Below, one piece after another: positions 18,270 to 26,566 of a stretch of 64,000 nt of DNA (positions are counted from its first letter, which is position 1; every line of letters starts with the position of its first letter). Location of the stretch: positions 62,001-126,000 of the forward strand of contig NZ_NIDE01000002.1 in the NCBI RefSeq assembly GCF_002197845.1, given 5' to 3'. The translations under genes were made by a program, and so were the position numbers. This DNA comes from Fimbriiglobus ruber (GTDB taxonomy: Bacteria > Planctomycetota > Planctomycetia > Gemmatales > Gemmataceae). The notes beneath the pieces were generated by a model. That model was not told where the DNA came from and did no database searches. It saw nothing but the letters and a program-made list of their open reading frames with translations.

Positions 18270-18587
18270 TCAGTGCTCGATTTGGAACCAATCCGGTGAC
18301 GTGGCCTCGTACTTCGAGTAGGTGTCGTCCTCATCGATCGGGAGGAAGTCGACGCCCTGGCCCCCGAGTTCGCGAGTGAGCGCGGCGGTGCCGTCGACTT
18401 CCACCATATACTGCCGTGACACGACGCCCCCGGCGGTCTCGAACGCGGTCGCCTCGGCGTACACCTTTTCGTAATCGTCCGGGTGGGCGCGGAGCATGTG
18501 CGTCCAGAACGAGGCCAGCCGCGCCTTGAACGCGGCCTCGGATTCGCGCGGCTTACTTTGCAGCGTTACGCACACGTATTCGGTCAT
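18270..18587 (-). CDS. Hypothetical protein
   Basis: A 105-residue soluble protein beginning MTEYVCVTLQSKPRE. It has a helical N-terminal half (FKARLASFWTHMLRAHPDD) and an acidic, aromatic C-terminal half ending in SPDWFQIEH. No signal peptide or membrane segment. The ATG at 18587 was chosen because the upstream extension is Arg/Pro-rich and shadow-like. I do not recognise the family. It is monocistronic by position. Confidence 0.7.
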   Translation of the reverse strand: MTEYVCVTLQSKPRESEAAFKARLASFWTHMLRAHPDDYEKVYAEATAFETAGGVVSRQYMVEVDGTAALTRELGGQGVDFLPIDEDDTYSKYEATSPDWFQIEH

Positions 18588-18849
18588 CGCGGCGGTTCTC
18601 GGTCGGTTTCGTTCACGAGCGGCTGATACCTGGGATTGGTTTACGGACAGGGGCCGCGGGTAGAAGGCAGACGTGCGGCCCCAGCATCCGGATTGACGCA
18701 ATCGTTAACCGTTAAGGCACACGGTTTGACGAGCAAGTATGGGTCGGGTAGTCTGGCCAACCGACCGGCCGGTCGGAGCAACCCGACACGTTGTGAACGT
18801 CGCGGGCTTTGCGACCTTGTTTCCGTAACCCAGGCCAGGAATGCCATCC

Positions 18850-19323
18850 ATGCACAAAACCACCTCTCCCCGCGGTCTCCGGTTGGCCGTTGTTTTGGGG
18901 GTCTCGGCCCTCATGCTGCCGACCGGGATCGCGCTTTCACTCCGGGCCGACGACAAACCGGCTGCGGGAGCGAAGGCGCCGCCGGACCTCGCCAAGAACT
19001 TGATCGGCACATGGGTGCTGGTCGGCACGCCGGACAAGGTCGGCGAAGTGCCGAAAGCCGGCGGCCGCCTCAAGTTCTTCACCGGGAAACACTGGATCAT
19101 CACCCAGGCCGCCCCGGACACCGGCAAGGTTATCTTCCACCACGGAGGTACGTACACGCTCGACGGCGACATCTATGCGGGGACCATCGAGTACGCCAAC
19201 GAAAGCACGGCCGAACTCATCAAGAAAACGCACAAATTCAAGATTAAAGTGGAAGGCGACACGTACACGCAGATCGCCGTCGACGGCAACCCGTTTTCGG
19301 AGGTCTGGAAGCGGGTGAAGTGA
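18850..19323 (+). CDS. Secreted lipocalin-like hypothetical protein
   Basis: About 157 residues. A twin-basic then hydrophobic signal region (RGLRLAVVLGVSALMLPTG) ends near ALSLRADD. The mature part starts LIGTWVLVGTPD, a lipocalin-like 'GTW' opening, and alternates short beta strands (GRLKFFTGKHWIITQ, GGTYTLDGDIYAGT, FKIKVEGDTYTQ). Family assignment is by eye. ATG at 18850 is better spaced from AGGA than the ATG at 18841. Confidence 0.75.
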   Translation: MHKTTSPRGLRLAVVLGVSALMLPTGIALSLRADDKPAAGAKAPPDLAKNLIGTWVLVGTPDKVGEVPKAGGRLKFFTGKHWIITQAAPDTGKVIFHHGGTYTLDGDIYAGTIEYANESTAELIKKTHKFKIKVEGDTYTQIAVDGNPFSEVWKRVK

Positions 19324-19714
19324 CGCGGGCCGCAGCGCGATTTCCACCCGATCTTTCGCGGTCGGGCACACGGTTTTTGCAAAACGAAGCCAATTTGCAG
19401 CGACATGGACCGGCTTGTGGCCGTTGCCGGGAAGTCGCGGGCCCGTGTGCTCACCTGGCCGTTCTCCAGAAGTATCGAGATCACACGAACAGAATAACCG
19501 TGCCAGTTTGGCACCGAGAACAGCAAGAGTGGTCTGGTGTAGGGCTCGCTGCTGTGCGTCCTTGCCGGGGGCGGAACTGCGGCTCGGGATTAACGTGTTC
19601 AGGAGACAGCTCGACCCTCATGGTGTAGGGTAATTGAGGCGGTAATGACCGCGTCGCAGAGCCGTGCGGGCCACGGATGTTGAAAGCTTGTTCACCGGCT
19701 CCTCAAGGATTCTT
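19324..19714. other. Intergenic region, nothing recognised
   Basis: About 390 bp between plus-strand genes. There is no clear promoter, hairpin or coding frame. An AAGGA Shine-Dalgarno for the next gene is at its end. Confidence 0.4.
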
Positions 19715-20278
19715 ATGGCTTCCGATTCCGATGCCACGAACCCGATCTCGGTGAGCTTAACCCCGACATTCCCGGAATACCTACGAATTAATTGGTGGGT
19801 CACCTGGCGGCGGTTCCGGTTGCTCGTACCGTTCGCGGTATTGATGTTGATCGGGTTCGCGTTCATCCCAATGTTAGTTGGCGGACCCGAGACGCCGGCG
19901 GACCAATACGTCCGTCTTGCCCCGGCACTGATTCTGCCGGCGATCGTTTTCCTGTTGTTACCAATCACCATCTACCTGAGCGTTAGGAGGCGCTGGAAGA
20001 CGGCACCGGAACTTCGGGAACCAAGAACGTACACCATCAACAACGACGGGCTTCGGGTGGTCGGGGTATCGTTTGAGGGTTTCACAGCGTGGTCAAACAT
20101 CGTCAGCGCCGAGCGGGTAGGCAGCCAGATCTTGTTGGGTAACAGACAACAGCAATTTTTCTTGATACCCGACAGAGCAATGGAATCCGACGAACTTTGG
20201 CTTCGGTTCTGCCAGTTGGTTTCGACAAAGGTGAGTGGGAGTCGACTAAAAGCCGGGCGCCGAAGTCGTCACCGATGA
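19715..20278 (+). CDS. YcxB-like membrane protein
   Basis: A 187-residue protein. The N-terminal part is soluble, then two membrane helices (about residues 38-60, LLVPFAVLMLIGFAFIPMLV, and about 72-92, LILPAIVFLLLPITIYL). The C-terminal YcxB-type domain contains YTINNDGLRVVG, FTAWSNIVSAE and FFLIPDRAM. The start at 19715 has AAGGA upstream. YcxB-like proteins have no established role. Codon use is less GC-biased than that of the core genes around it, as in the next several genes. Confidence 0.75.
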   Translation: MASDSDATNPISVSLTPTFPEYLRINWWVTWRRFRLLVPFAVLMLIGFAFIPMLVGGPETPADQYVRLAPALILPAIVFLLLPITIYLSVRRRWKTAPELREPRTYTINNDGLRVVGVSFEGFTAWSNIVSAERVGSQILLGNRQQQFFLIPDRAMESDELWLRFCQLVSTKVSGSRLKAGRRSRHR

Positions 20279-20345
20279 CATCATCTCCAGCAGCAGTGGG
20301 CTGAGTTCTTGATGTCTGTGAATCGTGCAGACGAAGGAGGGCCGC

Positions 20346-21119
20346 GTGCGAAAACCTTCTCATTCCCTGCCGAAGTGGCTCCGGTGGCCGGTCCGCCGGT
20401 CCAATCAGGTTCTCTTCGCGGAAGCCCTGAGCCAGCTGTTGTCGGCCGGGGTGGAGCTGACGCGAGCCTTGCAAGCGGCCGGGGAAGCGAACCCGAGTTC
20501 CCGGTTCCGGGCCGCCCTGCTACGAATGAATTACCTCTGCCAGACGGGGAAAAGCCTGGCGGATAGCCTGTCCCAGACCAACGTCCGCGTGGCGGGCGGG
20601 CTGCTGACAGCCCTGGAAGTCGGAGAAGAGCGGGGATGTCTGGCCGAGCAGTTGGCCGCGTTCGCCCGCTGGCACGACCCGCAGGCCGGTGCGCGGCTGG
20701 CCGCGGAGGTTGGTCGATCGCCCGGGGCAGCGCGGTTCGCGGCGGCGCTGGCCACCTTGCTGTCGGACCGTCGGTTGACGGTATCCCTGGTGGAAGACGC
20801 CGGCCGTCTGGCGGGCGGTGGCAATCGATTCAATCAGACGATCGGGCGGCTCGCCACGTCCGTGCGAAACGGCGTCACGTTCACGGACGCCCTGGCGAGG
20901 GAAAAGGCCACGTTCGACCCGCTGTTCTGCCTCATGGTGAAGACTCCGGAGCACAGGAGCGAACTGCGCGCTGTCCTCGCGCGGCTGGGCGAAGACGTCC
21001 CGCTCCCGGCCCCAAGGTGGGTGCGCAAGGCGGTGCTTCTGTTCCTCTGGGTGTATGTCGTGTGCATCATAACCCTACTGATTTACGGCTGTCTGAAAGA
21101 ACTCGAATGGGTCGATTGA
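20346..21119 (+). CDS. Lone GspF-like (type II secretion/pilus platform) protein
   Basis: About 257 residues. It resembles one GspF/PilC cytoplasmic repeat: FAEALSQLLSAGVELTRALQ, LCQTGKSLADSL and GLLTALEVGEERGCLAEQLAAFA. A weaker second repeat (NGVTFTDALAREKATFDP) follows, then one C-terminal membrane helix (AVLLFLWVYVVCIITLLIYG). Full-length GspF is about 400 residues with three helices, so this is a shortened or diverged form, and no other secretion genes are adjacent. GTG at 20346 is preferred (AAGGAGG upstream). Confidence 0.65.
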   Translation: MRKPSHSLPKWLRWPVRRSNQVLFAEALSQLLSAGVELTRALQAAGEANPSSRFRAALLRMNYLCQTGKSLADSLSQTNVRVAGGLLTALEVGEERGCLAEQLAAFARWHDPQAGARLAAEVGRSPGAARFAAALATLLSDRRLTVSLVEDAGRLAGGGNRFNQTIGRLATSVRNGVTFTDALAREKATFDPLFCLMVKTPEHRSELRAVLARLGEDVPLPAPRWVRKAVLLFLWVYVVCIITLLIYGCLKELEWVD

Positions 21120-21151
21120 GTCGTAAGCAATGCCGGGAAGTGTGACATTTT

Positions 21152-21337
21152 ATGCGATTCTTCACGAAGGCATGGCTTACTAAAGAACTCACCGACGCGG
21201 CTTTTGAAGCGGCGCCGGGCGAATACCGCCTCCATCTCGCGTCGTTGCGGCTTCCGTCGGACGTACTCGTCCTTTCCGAGGTGAACATGCTGGGCGTCCT
21301 GACGGGACTCATCGCCCCCGGGATCTGCAGCAGGTAA
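21152..21337 (+). pseudogene. Truncated DUF4085-like gene
   Basis: A 61-codon ORF. Its first about 45 residues (MRFFTKAWLTKELTD...YRLHLASLRLPSDVLVLSEVN) look like the N-terminus of DUF4085-type proteins, which are usually several times longer. The sequence then becomes unrelated and stops. I read it as a decayed 5' end. The assignment is by eye and uncertain. Confidence 0.4.
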
Positions 21338-21445
21338 CCTACCTGCAAAGCAGCAGACACAAGGGCTGATTTTGCCGTAGCCGGGCGGAAGCAGCGAGCG
21401 TTAACGTACTAATGAGCGCCGAGTACCCCGCGGAAGGTCGCCCCA

Positions 21446-22000
21446 ATGCCGACCAGTGAAGAGTACGAAGCGAAGATTCAACCCCTCGGTTGGCCCGAGC
21501 TTCGGCTGTTGTGGAATCAGATCAAGGACCGGGACACTCCTGGTTGGGACGCGGGAAAGGCGTTCGAGTACCTCGTACTGCGCGCTTTCCAAATCGATGG
21601 TGCCGTGGTTCGATGGCCATACGGAGTGTCCCTGTACGGAATGGCTGAGGTCGTAGAGGAGATTGACGGCTCGGTGCGAGTGGGTGGGTTGTACAGCCTC
21701 GTCGAGAGCAAGGACGAAGACGGTAACATCGCCATCGCGCCGATCGCAAAATTGCGGAACCAACTGTTGCGTCGGCCCGCCGGGACATTCGGGATGGTTT
21801 TCAGTTCGCGTGGGTTTACCGAGCCGGCGATCCAACTCGCCCACTTTGCGTTACCTCAATCCATCCTGCTTTGGACCGGAACGCAGGTAGAGTACGCCTT
21901 GGACAACCGCAACATCTGCACGCTCTGCGAGCAAAAATACCGCATGTGTGTGGACTACGGCTTGCTCGATTTCGATGTCACGACGGGGGCGATCGCGTGA
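21446..22000 (+). CDS. PD-(D/E)XK nuclease-like protein, partner of a TOPRIM protein
   Basis: A 184-residue soluble protein. The arrangement GKAFEYLVLRAFQ (Glu41), an Asp around residue 74, ESK at 87-89 in YSLVESKDEDG, and a following helix KLRNQLLRR matches a restriction-endonuclease-like (PD-(D/E)XK/Mrr type) core. A strand FGMVFSSRGFTEPA follows, as in Mrr-like domains that read 'ITT-G'. The C-terminus has a cluster of Cys (ICTLCEQKYRMC). Its stop overlaps the next start (GTGA), so the two products are made together. Function as a defence or DNA-processing nuclease is inference. Confidence 0.65.
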   Translation: MPTSEEYEAKIQPLGWPELRLLWNQIKDRDTPGWDAGKAFEYLVLRAFQIDGAVVRWPYGVSLYGMAEVVEEIDGSVRVGGLYSLVESKDEDGNIAIAPIAKLRNQLLRRPAGTFGMVFSSRGFTEPAIQLAHFALPQSILLWTGTQVEYALDNRNICTLCEQKYRMCVDYGLLDFDVTTGAIA

Positions 22001-22554
22001 AAACTTATCTTCTGGTGGAAGGGCAAGCGGATCTGGAGATCTTGCGGCGGCTACTCCCGTCCGACATTGAGCAGCAGACCACCATCGCCGCTGCGGGCGG
22101 GCGGAGCAATATCACGTCGATGGCCCGCTCGCTCCTGGTGACGAAGCGAAAACCGCTGGCCCTGGTCATGGACGCGGATGCCGTGGAAGACGGTGCCGTG
22201 CGGCAGCAACGCCAGATCTCCGAAGAACTACTCCGGTCCGTATCCGCGGGGGTTCCCTTCAAGGTCATTCTGATGGTGCCGGAGATCGAGGCGTGGTTCT
22301 TCTTGGTCCCCGATGCTCTTGAACGACTTAGCGGAGAGAACCTCACTACTGACCTGAAGGCGTTAGCCGTGTCGCGGCCGAAGGAAGTTCTGGCACAACT
22401 TTTCAAGAGTCGTGGAGGCTCGCCGATCACTTTGCTTGCGAACGGCATGACTGAGGACGAAATTCAGTCACTCCGAGAAACGCCGCCGGGCAAAGAACTT
22501 CTCGCGTTTTTGAGTGATCCAGTCGCGAACAAAATCCAACCGCTGCTAGTGTGA
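21997..22554 (+). CDS. TOPRIM-domain protein coupled to the nuclease-like gene
   Basis: A 185-residue protein starting at GTG 21997, overlapping the upstream stop by 4 bp. It has the TOPRIM hallmarks: Glu8 in LLVEGQAD, and the D-x-D pair in LVMDADAVED (59-61). EIEAWFF (about 96-102) follows, as in OLD-like and DUF4276-like TOPRIM nucleases. These acidic residues bind Mg2+ for phosphoryl transfer. No ATPase domain is present, unlike OLD proteins. With the upstream nuclease-like gene it forms a compact two-gene cassette. Confidence 0.72.
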   Translation: MKTYLLVEGQADLEILRRLLPSDIEQQTTIAAAGGRSNITSMARSLLVTKRKPLALVMDADAVEDGAVRQQRQISEELLRSVSAGVPFKVILMVPEIEAWFFLVPDALERLSGENLTTDLKALAVSRPKEVLAQLFKSRGGSPITLLANGMTEDEIQSLRETPPGKELLAFLSDPVANKIQPLLV

Positions 22555-22608
22555 TGGACAGCTACGTCCTGTCGCGTTGACCCGACCCGAAAACAGGAAT
22601 CTCGATCT

Positions 22609-22839
22609 ATGGCGTCGCTCATGCAGGAACTCGGGGTCGACCGACTCAGTCGCGAGCAACGCATCACGCTCGTCCAGGAAATTTGGGATACTATCGCGGC
22701 CGAGTCGACCCAACCCTTACTGACCGAGGCACAGCGCCGCGAACTGAAACGCCGGGTCGCGGACGACGACGCCAACCCAGGCGACGGCGTTCCCTGGGAA
22801 CAGGTCAAAGCACAGACGCTGGCTCGGCTGAAACCGTGA
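22609..22839 (+). CDS. Addiction-module antitoxin (PF09720-type)
   Basis: A 76-residue protein with the family pattern: LSREQRITLVQEIWDTIA, then LTEAQRRELKRRVADDDANPGDG and VPWEQVKAQTLARL. Such proteins neutralise ParE/RelE toxins encoded immediately downstream with a 1-4 bp overlap. Here the GTGA overlap and the first residues of a ParE-type toxin are present but the toxin is broken, so this is an orphan antitoxin. Confidence 0.85.
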   Translation: MASLMQELGVDRLSREQRITLVQEIWDTIAAESTQPLLTEAQRRELKRRVADDDANPGDGVPWEQVKAQTLARLKP

Positions 22840-22955
22840 GCCTACCTCTCATCTTCCGTCCCGCAGCAATTCGTTTCCCGGCACGCGCGGCCGGCCGTTG
22901 CTCACAAACCGCGCATTACTCTTGCCTTCCGCGAACGCATAAGCCACAATCCTAA
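22836..22955 (+). pseudogene. ParE-type toxin stump
   Basis: GTG at 22836 overlaps the antitoxin stop (GTGA). The first residues V-SLPLIFRPAAIRF match the usual start of ParE toxins (LPL.FRPAA..EF), then the sequence turns into unrelated text and stops after 39 codons; ParE is normally about 95-100 residues. The toxin appears to have been truncated by deletion. Confidence 0.6.
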
Positions 22956-23035
22956 TTACCTGCCAGAACCCCGGCCCCGCGGCCGTAGTGTCGGATCCTG
23001 CCCGAACGCGCTTCGCCTCTTCGAGGATGCCTCCC

Positions 23036-25576
23036 ATGCCGACCCTTCGCACGGCCGCCGCGGCCACCGTCCTCGCATCACTCGTCGTCTTCTCCGCACA
23101 ACTCGCTCGCGCCGCCGAAGCAGTCGTTCCCGTGGCCGACGTGCCGCCGCCGTCGCCAGGCGAAGTGACCGCGCTGGCCGTGTACCCGGCCAAGGTCGCG
23201 CTGCGGAGCGGGGACGAGTCGGCGCAACTCGTCGTCACCGCCACGCTTGCCGATGGCCGGCTCCGCGATCTGACGCACGACGTCAAGTACGCGGTCGGGG
23301 ACGGCAAGACGGTGTCGGTGTCCAGCACCGGCCGCGTCCTGCCACTGGCGAACGGCACGACCGAGATCGTCGCGACCTACGGCGGCAAGTCGGTGAAGCT
23401 GCCCGCGTCGGCCGAACACTTCGGCGAAGACCTGCCGATCAACTTCCCGAACCAGGTCGTGCCCGTGTTCACCAAGCTCGGCTGTAACAGCGGCGGGTGC
23501 CACGGGAAGGCGTCCGGGCAGAACGGGTTCAAACTGTCGCTACTCGGGTTCGAGCCGGACTTCGACTATGTCACGCTCGTGAAGGAAGCCCGCGGCCGCC
23601 GGCTCTTCCCGGCCGCCCCGGACCAGTCGCTCTTCTTGATGAAGGCGACCGGCGTGACCCCGCACGGCGGCGGCAAGAAGATGGAGCCGGGCAGCGAGGA
23701 ATACAAGATCGTCCGCCGGTGGATCGGGGCCGGCACCCCGTTCGGCAAGGAGACCGACCCGGTCGTCACCAACATCAGCGTGTTCCCCGAACACCGGATC
23801 ATGGCCCGGCACACCAAACAGCAGTTCGCCGCTTACGCCCACTACTCGGACGGCACGGTCGAAGACATCACCCGCCGCGCCCAGTACGAGAGCAACGAAG
23901 GCGAGATCGCGGGCGTGGACGGCAACGGGCTGGTGCAGACGCACGGGATGAGCGGCGAGGCGGCCATCATGGCCCGCTTCCAGGGCCGCGTGGCCGTGTT
24001 CCGGGCGACCGTCCCGCTCGGCACGAAGACGCCCGCGTGGCAGTTCGCCGAGAAGGGCGTGGTCGACAAGCTCGTCGCCAAGAAGTGGCGGGAGCTGAAC
24101 CTCGTCCCGTCCGAAATCTGCTCGGACGCCCAGTTCGCCCGCCGCGCCTACCTCGACGTGACCGGCACCCTGCCGACCCCGCAACAACTGCGAGCGTTCG
24201 AGGCCGATACGAGCGCGGACAAGCGGGACAAGCTGGTCGACGCCCTGCTCGAAACGCCCGAATACACCTACTTCTTCGCGAACAAGTGGGCGGACATCCT
24301 CCGTGTGAAACGGCGGGGCGAGGCGCAGCGGGCGGCCGGGACGTTCGCGTTCCACTCGTGGATCAAGGAAGCGGTCGCGACCGACATGCCGTACAGCGAT
24401 TTCGTCCGCGGCATCCTCGGGGCGACCGGCGACGAGACCAAGAACCCGCCGACCGTCTGGTACAAGGAACTGGAGAAGCCCGAGCAGTTCGTGGACGACA
24501 CGGCCCAGGTGTTTCTCGGCCAGCGGCTCGCCTGTGCGAACTGCCACCACCACCCGTACGAGAAGTGGAGCCAGGACGATTACTGGGGTCTGGCCGCGTT
24601 CTTCGGCCGGCTCGGGCGGAAGCAGGTCCAGCAGCCCGGCTTCGACGCGCAGCGGGGCCAGGGGCTCACCGTCCAGGTGGTATACACCACGGCGACCGGG
24701 ACCGTGACCAACAAGCGGACGAACAAGAAGGCTCTCGTCAAGCCGCTCGACGGCGAGCCGATGGACATCGCCGTCGAGGACGACCCGCGGCAAAAACTCG
24801 TCGACTGGATGGTCGAGCCGAAGAACCCGTTCTTCGCGAAGGCGGTGGCCAACCGGTACTGGGCGCACTTCTTCGGCCGCGGCATCGTCGACCCGCTCGA
24901 CGACATGCGGGTGACGAATCCGCCGAGCAACCCGGAACTGCTGGACGTCCTGGCACAAACCCTGGTCGACAACAAGTACAGTCTGAAGTCGCTGATCAAG
25001 GTGATCTGCAAGAGCCGGGCGTACCAGCTGTCGGCCGTCCCGAACGAGTTCAACAAGCACGACAAGCAGACTTATGCCCGGTACTACCCGCGGCGGCTGA
25101 GCGCGGAAGTGTTGCTCGACGCGGTGAACCAGGTGGCCCACAGCCCGCAAGCGTTCAACGGCTTACCGAAAGACAAGAACGCGCCGGCCCGAGCGATCCA
25201 GCTGCCGGACGAGTCGTTCAGTTCGTACTTCCTGGAAGTGTACGGCCGGCCGCAGCGGATCAGTGCCTGTGAGTGCGAGCGGGTGAGCGAGGCGAACCTG
25301 GCCCAGGCGCTGCACATGCTGAACAGCGACGATGTTCAGGGCAAGATCACCCGCTCCGGCGGCCGAGCCGACCTGCTGGCCCGGGCGGACGACAAGCGGC
25401 CGGACGCCGAGAAGGTCGAGGACTTGTTCCTGTGGGCGTTCGGCCGCAAGCCGAGCCCGGACGACCTGAAGGCGGCCCTCGACCACGTCCACAAGAACGA
25501 GAAGACCAAGAAGGTGGCGTTCGAGAACATCCTGTGGGCGTTGCTGAACACGAAGGAGTTCGTGTTCAACCAGTGA
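23036..25576 (+). CDS. DUF1549/DUF1553 protein with Big2-like domain and heme-like CxxCH motifs
   Basis: An 846-residue exported protein. A signal peptide ends near ARA. A Big2-like domain (about 33-125) is followed by a c-type-like segment LGCNSGGCHGK, a second Big2-like region (about 235-330), DUF1549 (about 350-560, with ACANCHHHPYEKW) and DUF1553 (about 600-840, RLSAEVLLDAVNQV, LNSDDVQGKI, FVFNQ at the end). These proteins are abundant in planctomycetes and extracytoplasmic; biochemical role unproven. ATG at 23036 is preferred because GAGG is well spaced (an earlier in-frame ATG is at 23027). The last 173 bp recur exactly at 26973-27145. Confidence 0.92.
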   Translation: MPTLRTAAAATVLASLVVFSAQLARAAEAVVPVADVPPPSPGEVTALAVYPAKVALRSGDESAQLVVTATLADGRLRDLTHDVKYAVGDGKTVSVSSTGRVLPLANGTTEIVATYGGKSVKLPASAEHFGEDLPINFPNQVVPVFTKLGCNSGGCHGKASGQNGFKLSLLGFEPDFDYVTLVKEARGRRLFPAAPDQSLFLMKATGVTPHGGGKKMEPGSEEYKIVRRWIGAGTPFGKETDPVVTNISVFPEHRIMARHTKQQFAAYAHYSDGTVEDITRRAQYESNEGEIAGVDGNGLVQTHGMSGEAAIMARFQGRVAVFRATVPLGTKTPAWQFAEKGVVDKLVAKKWRELNLVPSEICSDAQFARRAYLDVTGTLPTPQQLRAFEADTSADKRDKLVDALLETPEYTYFFANKWADILRVKRRGEAQRAAGTFAFHSWIKEAVATDMPYSDFVRGILGATGDETKNPPTVWYKELEKPEQFVDDTAQVFLGQRLACANCHHHPYEKWSQDDYWGLAAFFGRLGRKQVQQPGFDAQRGQGLTVQVVYTTATGTVTNKRTNKKALVKPLDGEPMDIAVEDDPRQKLVDWMVEPKNPFFAKAVANRYWAHFFGRGIVDPLDDMRVTNPPSNPELLDVLAQTLVDNKYSLKSLIKVICKSRAYQLSAVPNEFNKHDKQTYARYYPRRLSAEVLLDAVNQVAHSPQAFNGLPKDKNAPARAIQLPDESFSSYFLEVYGRPQRISACECERVSEANLAQALHMLNSDDVQGKITRSGGRADLLARADDKRPDAEKVEDLFLWAFGRKPSPDDLKAALDHVHKNEKTKKVAFENILWALLNTKEFVFNQ

Positions 25577-25577
25577 G
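25405..25577 (+). repeat. 173-bp direct repeat, copy 1 (3' end of the DUF1549/1553 gene)
   Basis: Covers the last 57 codons, the stop and one further base of the DUF1549/1553 gene. By base-by-base reading it is identical to 26973-27145 (offset 1568); the bases on either side differ (A/C before, T/C after). The two copies flank the GTPase cassette. Confidence 0.95.
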
Positions 25578-25603
25578 TTGTGTACCGCATCCGGTCAACC
25601 GTG

Positions 25604-25638
25604 CCGCCCGCGAACTTTGTGTTCGCGGGCGGTTTTTG
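25604..25638 (+). terminator. Intrinsic terminator after repeat copy 1
   Basis: Perfect 12-bp stem CCGCCCGCGAAC / GTTCGCGGGCGG with a TTTGT loop, followed by TTTTTGC. It ends the DUF1549/1553 transcript before the GTPase cassette, which therefore needs its own promoter. Confidence 0.9.
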
Positions 25639-25717
25639 CTTTATGTGGCCAGATGTTTACCTGTACAAATAGGAGGGACCGGCAAAACTTCCTGAAAATT
25701 GCGAAAGGAAATAGGTC

Positions 25718-26566
25718 ATGGCAGATGAAGAACCAACGAACTTGGAGGAGCCTACCCGAAGTATCATTCGCGGCGTTCTCAAAGGCTTTTGGGATTGGTG
25801 GACCAGCGACCGGCGCACCTCCGAAAATCATCTTGAGCCGACCCGCGGAGTACTGATCCTCGGCCCCGGGGGAACCGGGAAGACGACCTTCGCACGTCTC
25901 ATGTCCGGTAAGATTGACTGGCTCGACGAGTTCTCGGGCAGGTATACTGAGAGTGTTGAACTTGAACAGTTTACACTTTTGGACGATCCGGATGTTGAAG
26001 TCGTTGTTGCTCCGGGCCAGCAGTATCGTAGGGCTTCGACATGGCCTGAACTGTTGAGGCAGGTGGCCGCCGGCGACTACCGGGGACTCGTACTGGTGAA
26101 CGCTTACGGTTACCATACTTTCAGTACACCGAGCTACAAATATCACCGGCTTTTCACGGGCTCAAAGCCGGACTTTTTGAAGGCGTATTTTGACGACCGG
26201 AGGACCGATGAGCTTCGAGTTTTGCGGGAAGTTGTTCCCCACCTCTCAATTTGTCCCAAGAAAATTTGGGTTCTTTCCGTCGTTACCAAACAAGACCTCT
26301 GGGCCAGCCAGCAGCAAGCGGTCGAGACCCATTACCAGATCGGGGAATACGCGGCAGAAATCCAGACCGTAGCCGCAGCTTTGGGAGCGCAGCGATTCCG
26401 TCATGAGATCGTGTTCCTGTCGCTCGTGTTGCGAAACTTGGAAACATTGGCGAACGAGCCGCTTCAATCGACCGAAGCTGGGTACGACATGCGACGATTG
26501 ACAAACTCGATCCAGAACATGAGTCAAATTGTCGAAGGATTGAAGAGTTGGGAGGAGAAGCAGTGA
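25718..26566 (+). CDS. P-loop GTPase-like protein of a two-gene inserted cassette
   Basis: A 282-residue soluble protein. Walker A is GPGGTGKT (49-56). VVVAPGQQYR (95-104) stands at the DxxG/switch II position, with the Asp replaced by Ala (A-P-G-Q). The guanine-specificity motif appears as TKQD at 190-193 after three hydrophobic residues. The core resembles small TRAFAC GTPases (Gtr1/SRPRB-like 'PGQ' types). The N-terminus carries an aromatic helix (GVLKGFWDWWTSD) that could touch membrane or partner. AAAGGAAAT precedes the start. The stop overlaps the next start (GTGA). Base composition is less GC-rich than the flanks. Function unknown; a signalling or conflict role is inference. Confidence 0.75.
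   Translation: MADEEPTNLEEPTRSIIRGVLKGFWDWWTSDRRTSENHLEPTRGVLILGPGGTGKTTFARLMSGKIDWLDEFSGRYTESVELEQFTLLDDPDVEVVVAPGQQYRRASTWPELLRQVAAGDYRGLVLVNAYGYHTFSTPSYKYHRLFTGSKPDFLKAYFDDRRTDELRVLREVVPHLSICPKKIWVLSVVTKQDLWASQQQAVETHYQIGEYAAEIQTVAAALGAQRFRHEIVFLSLVLRNLETLANEPLQSTEAGYDMRRLTNSIQNMSQIVEGLKSWEEKQ

Noticed and set aside
23540-25150. 536-codon antisense open frame opposite the DUF1549/1553 gene
   Set aside because: Shadow frame of a well-supported gene, with no start signal.
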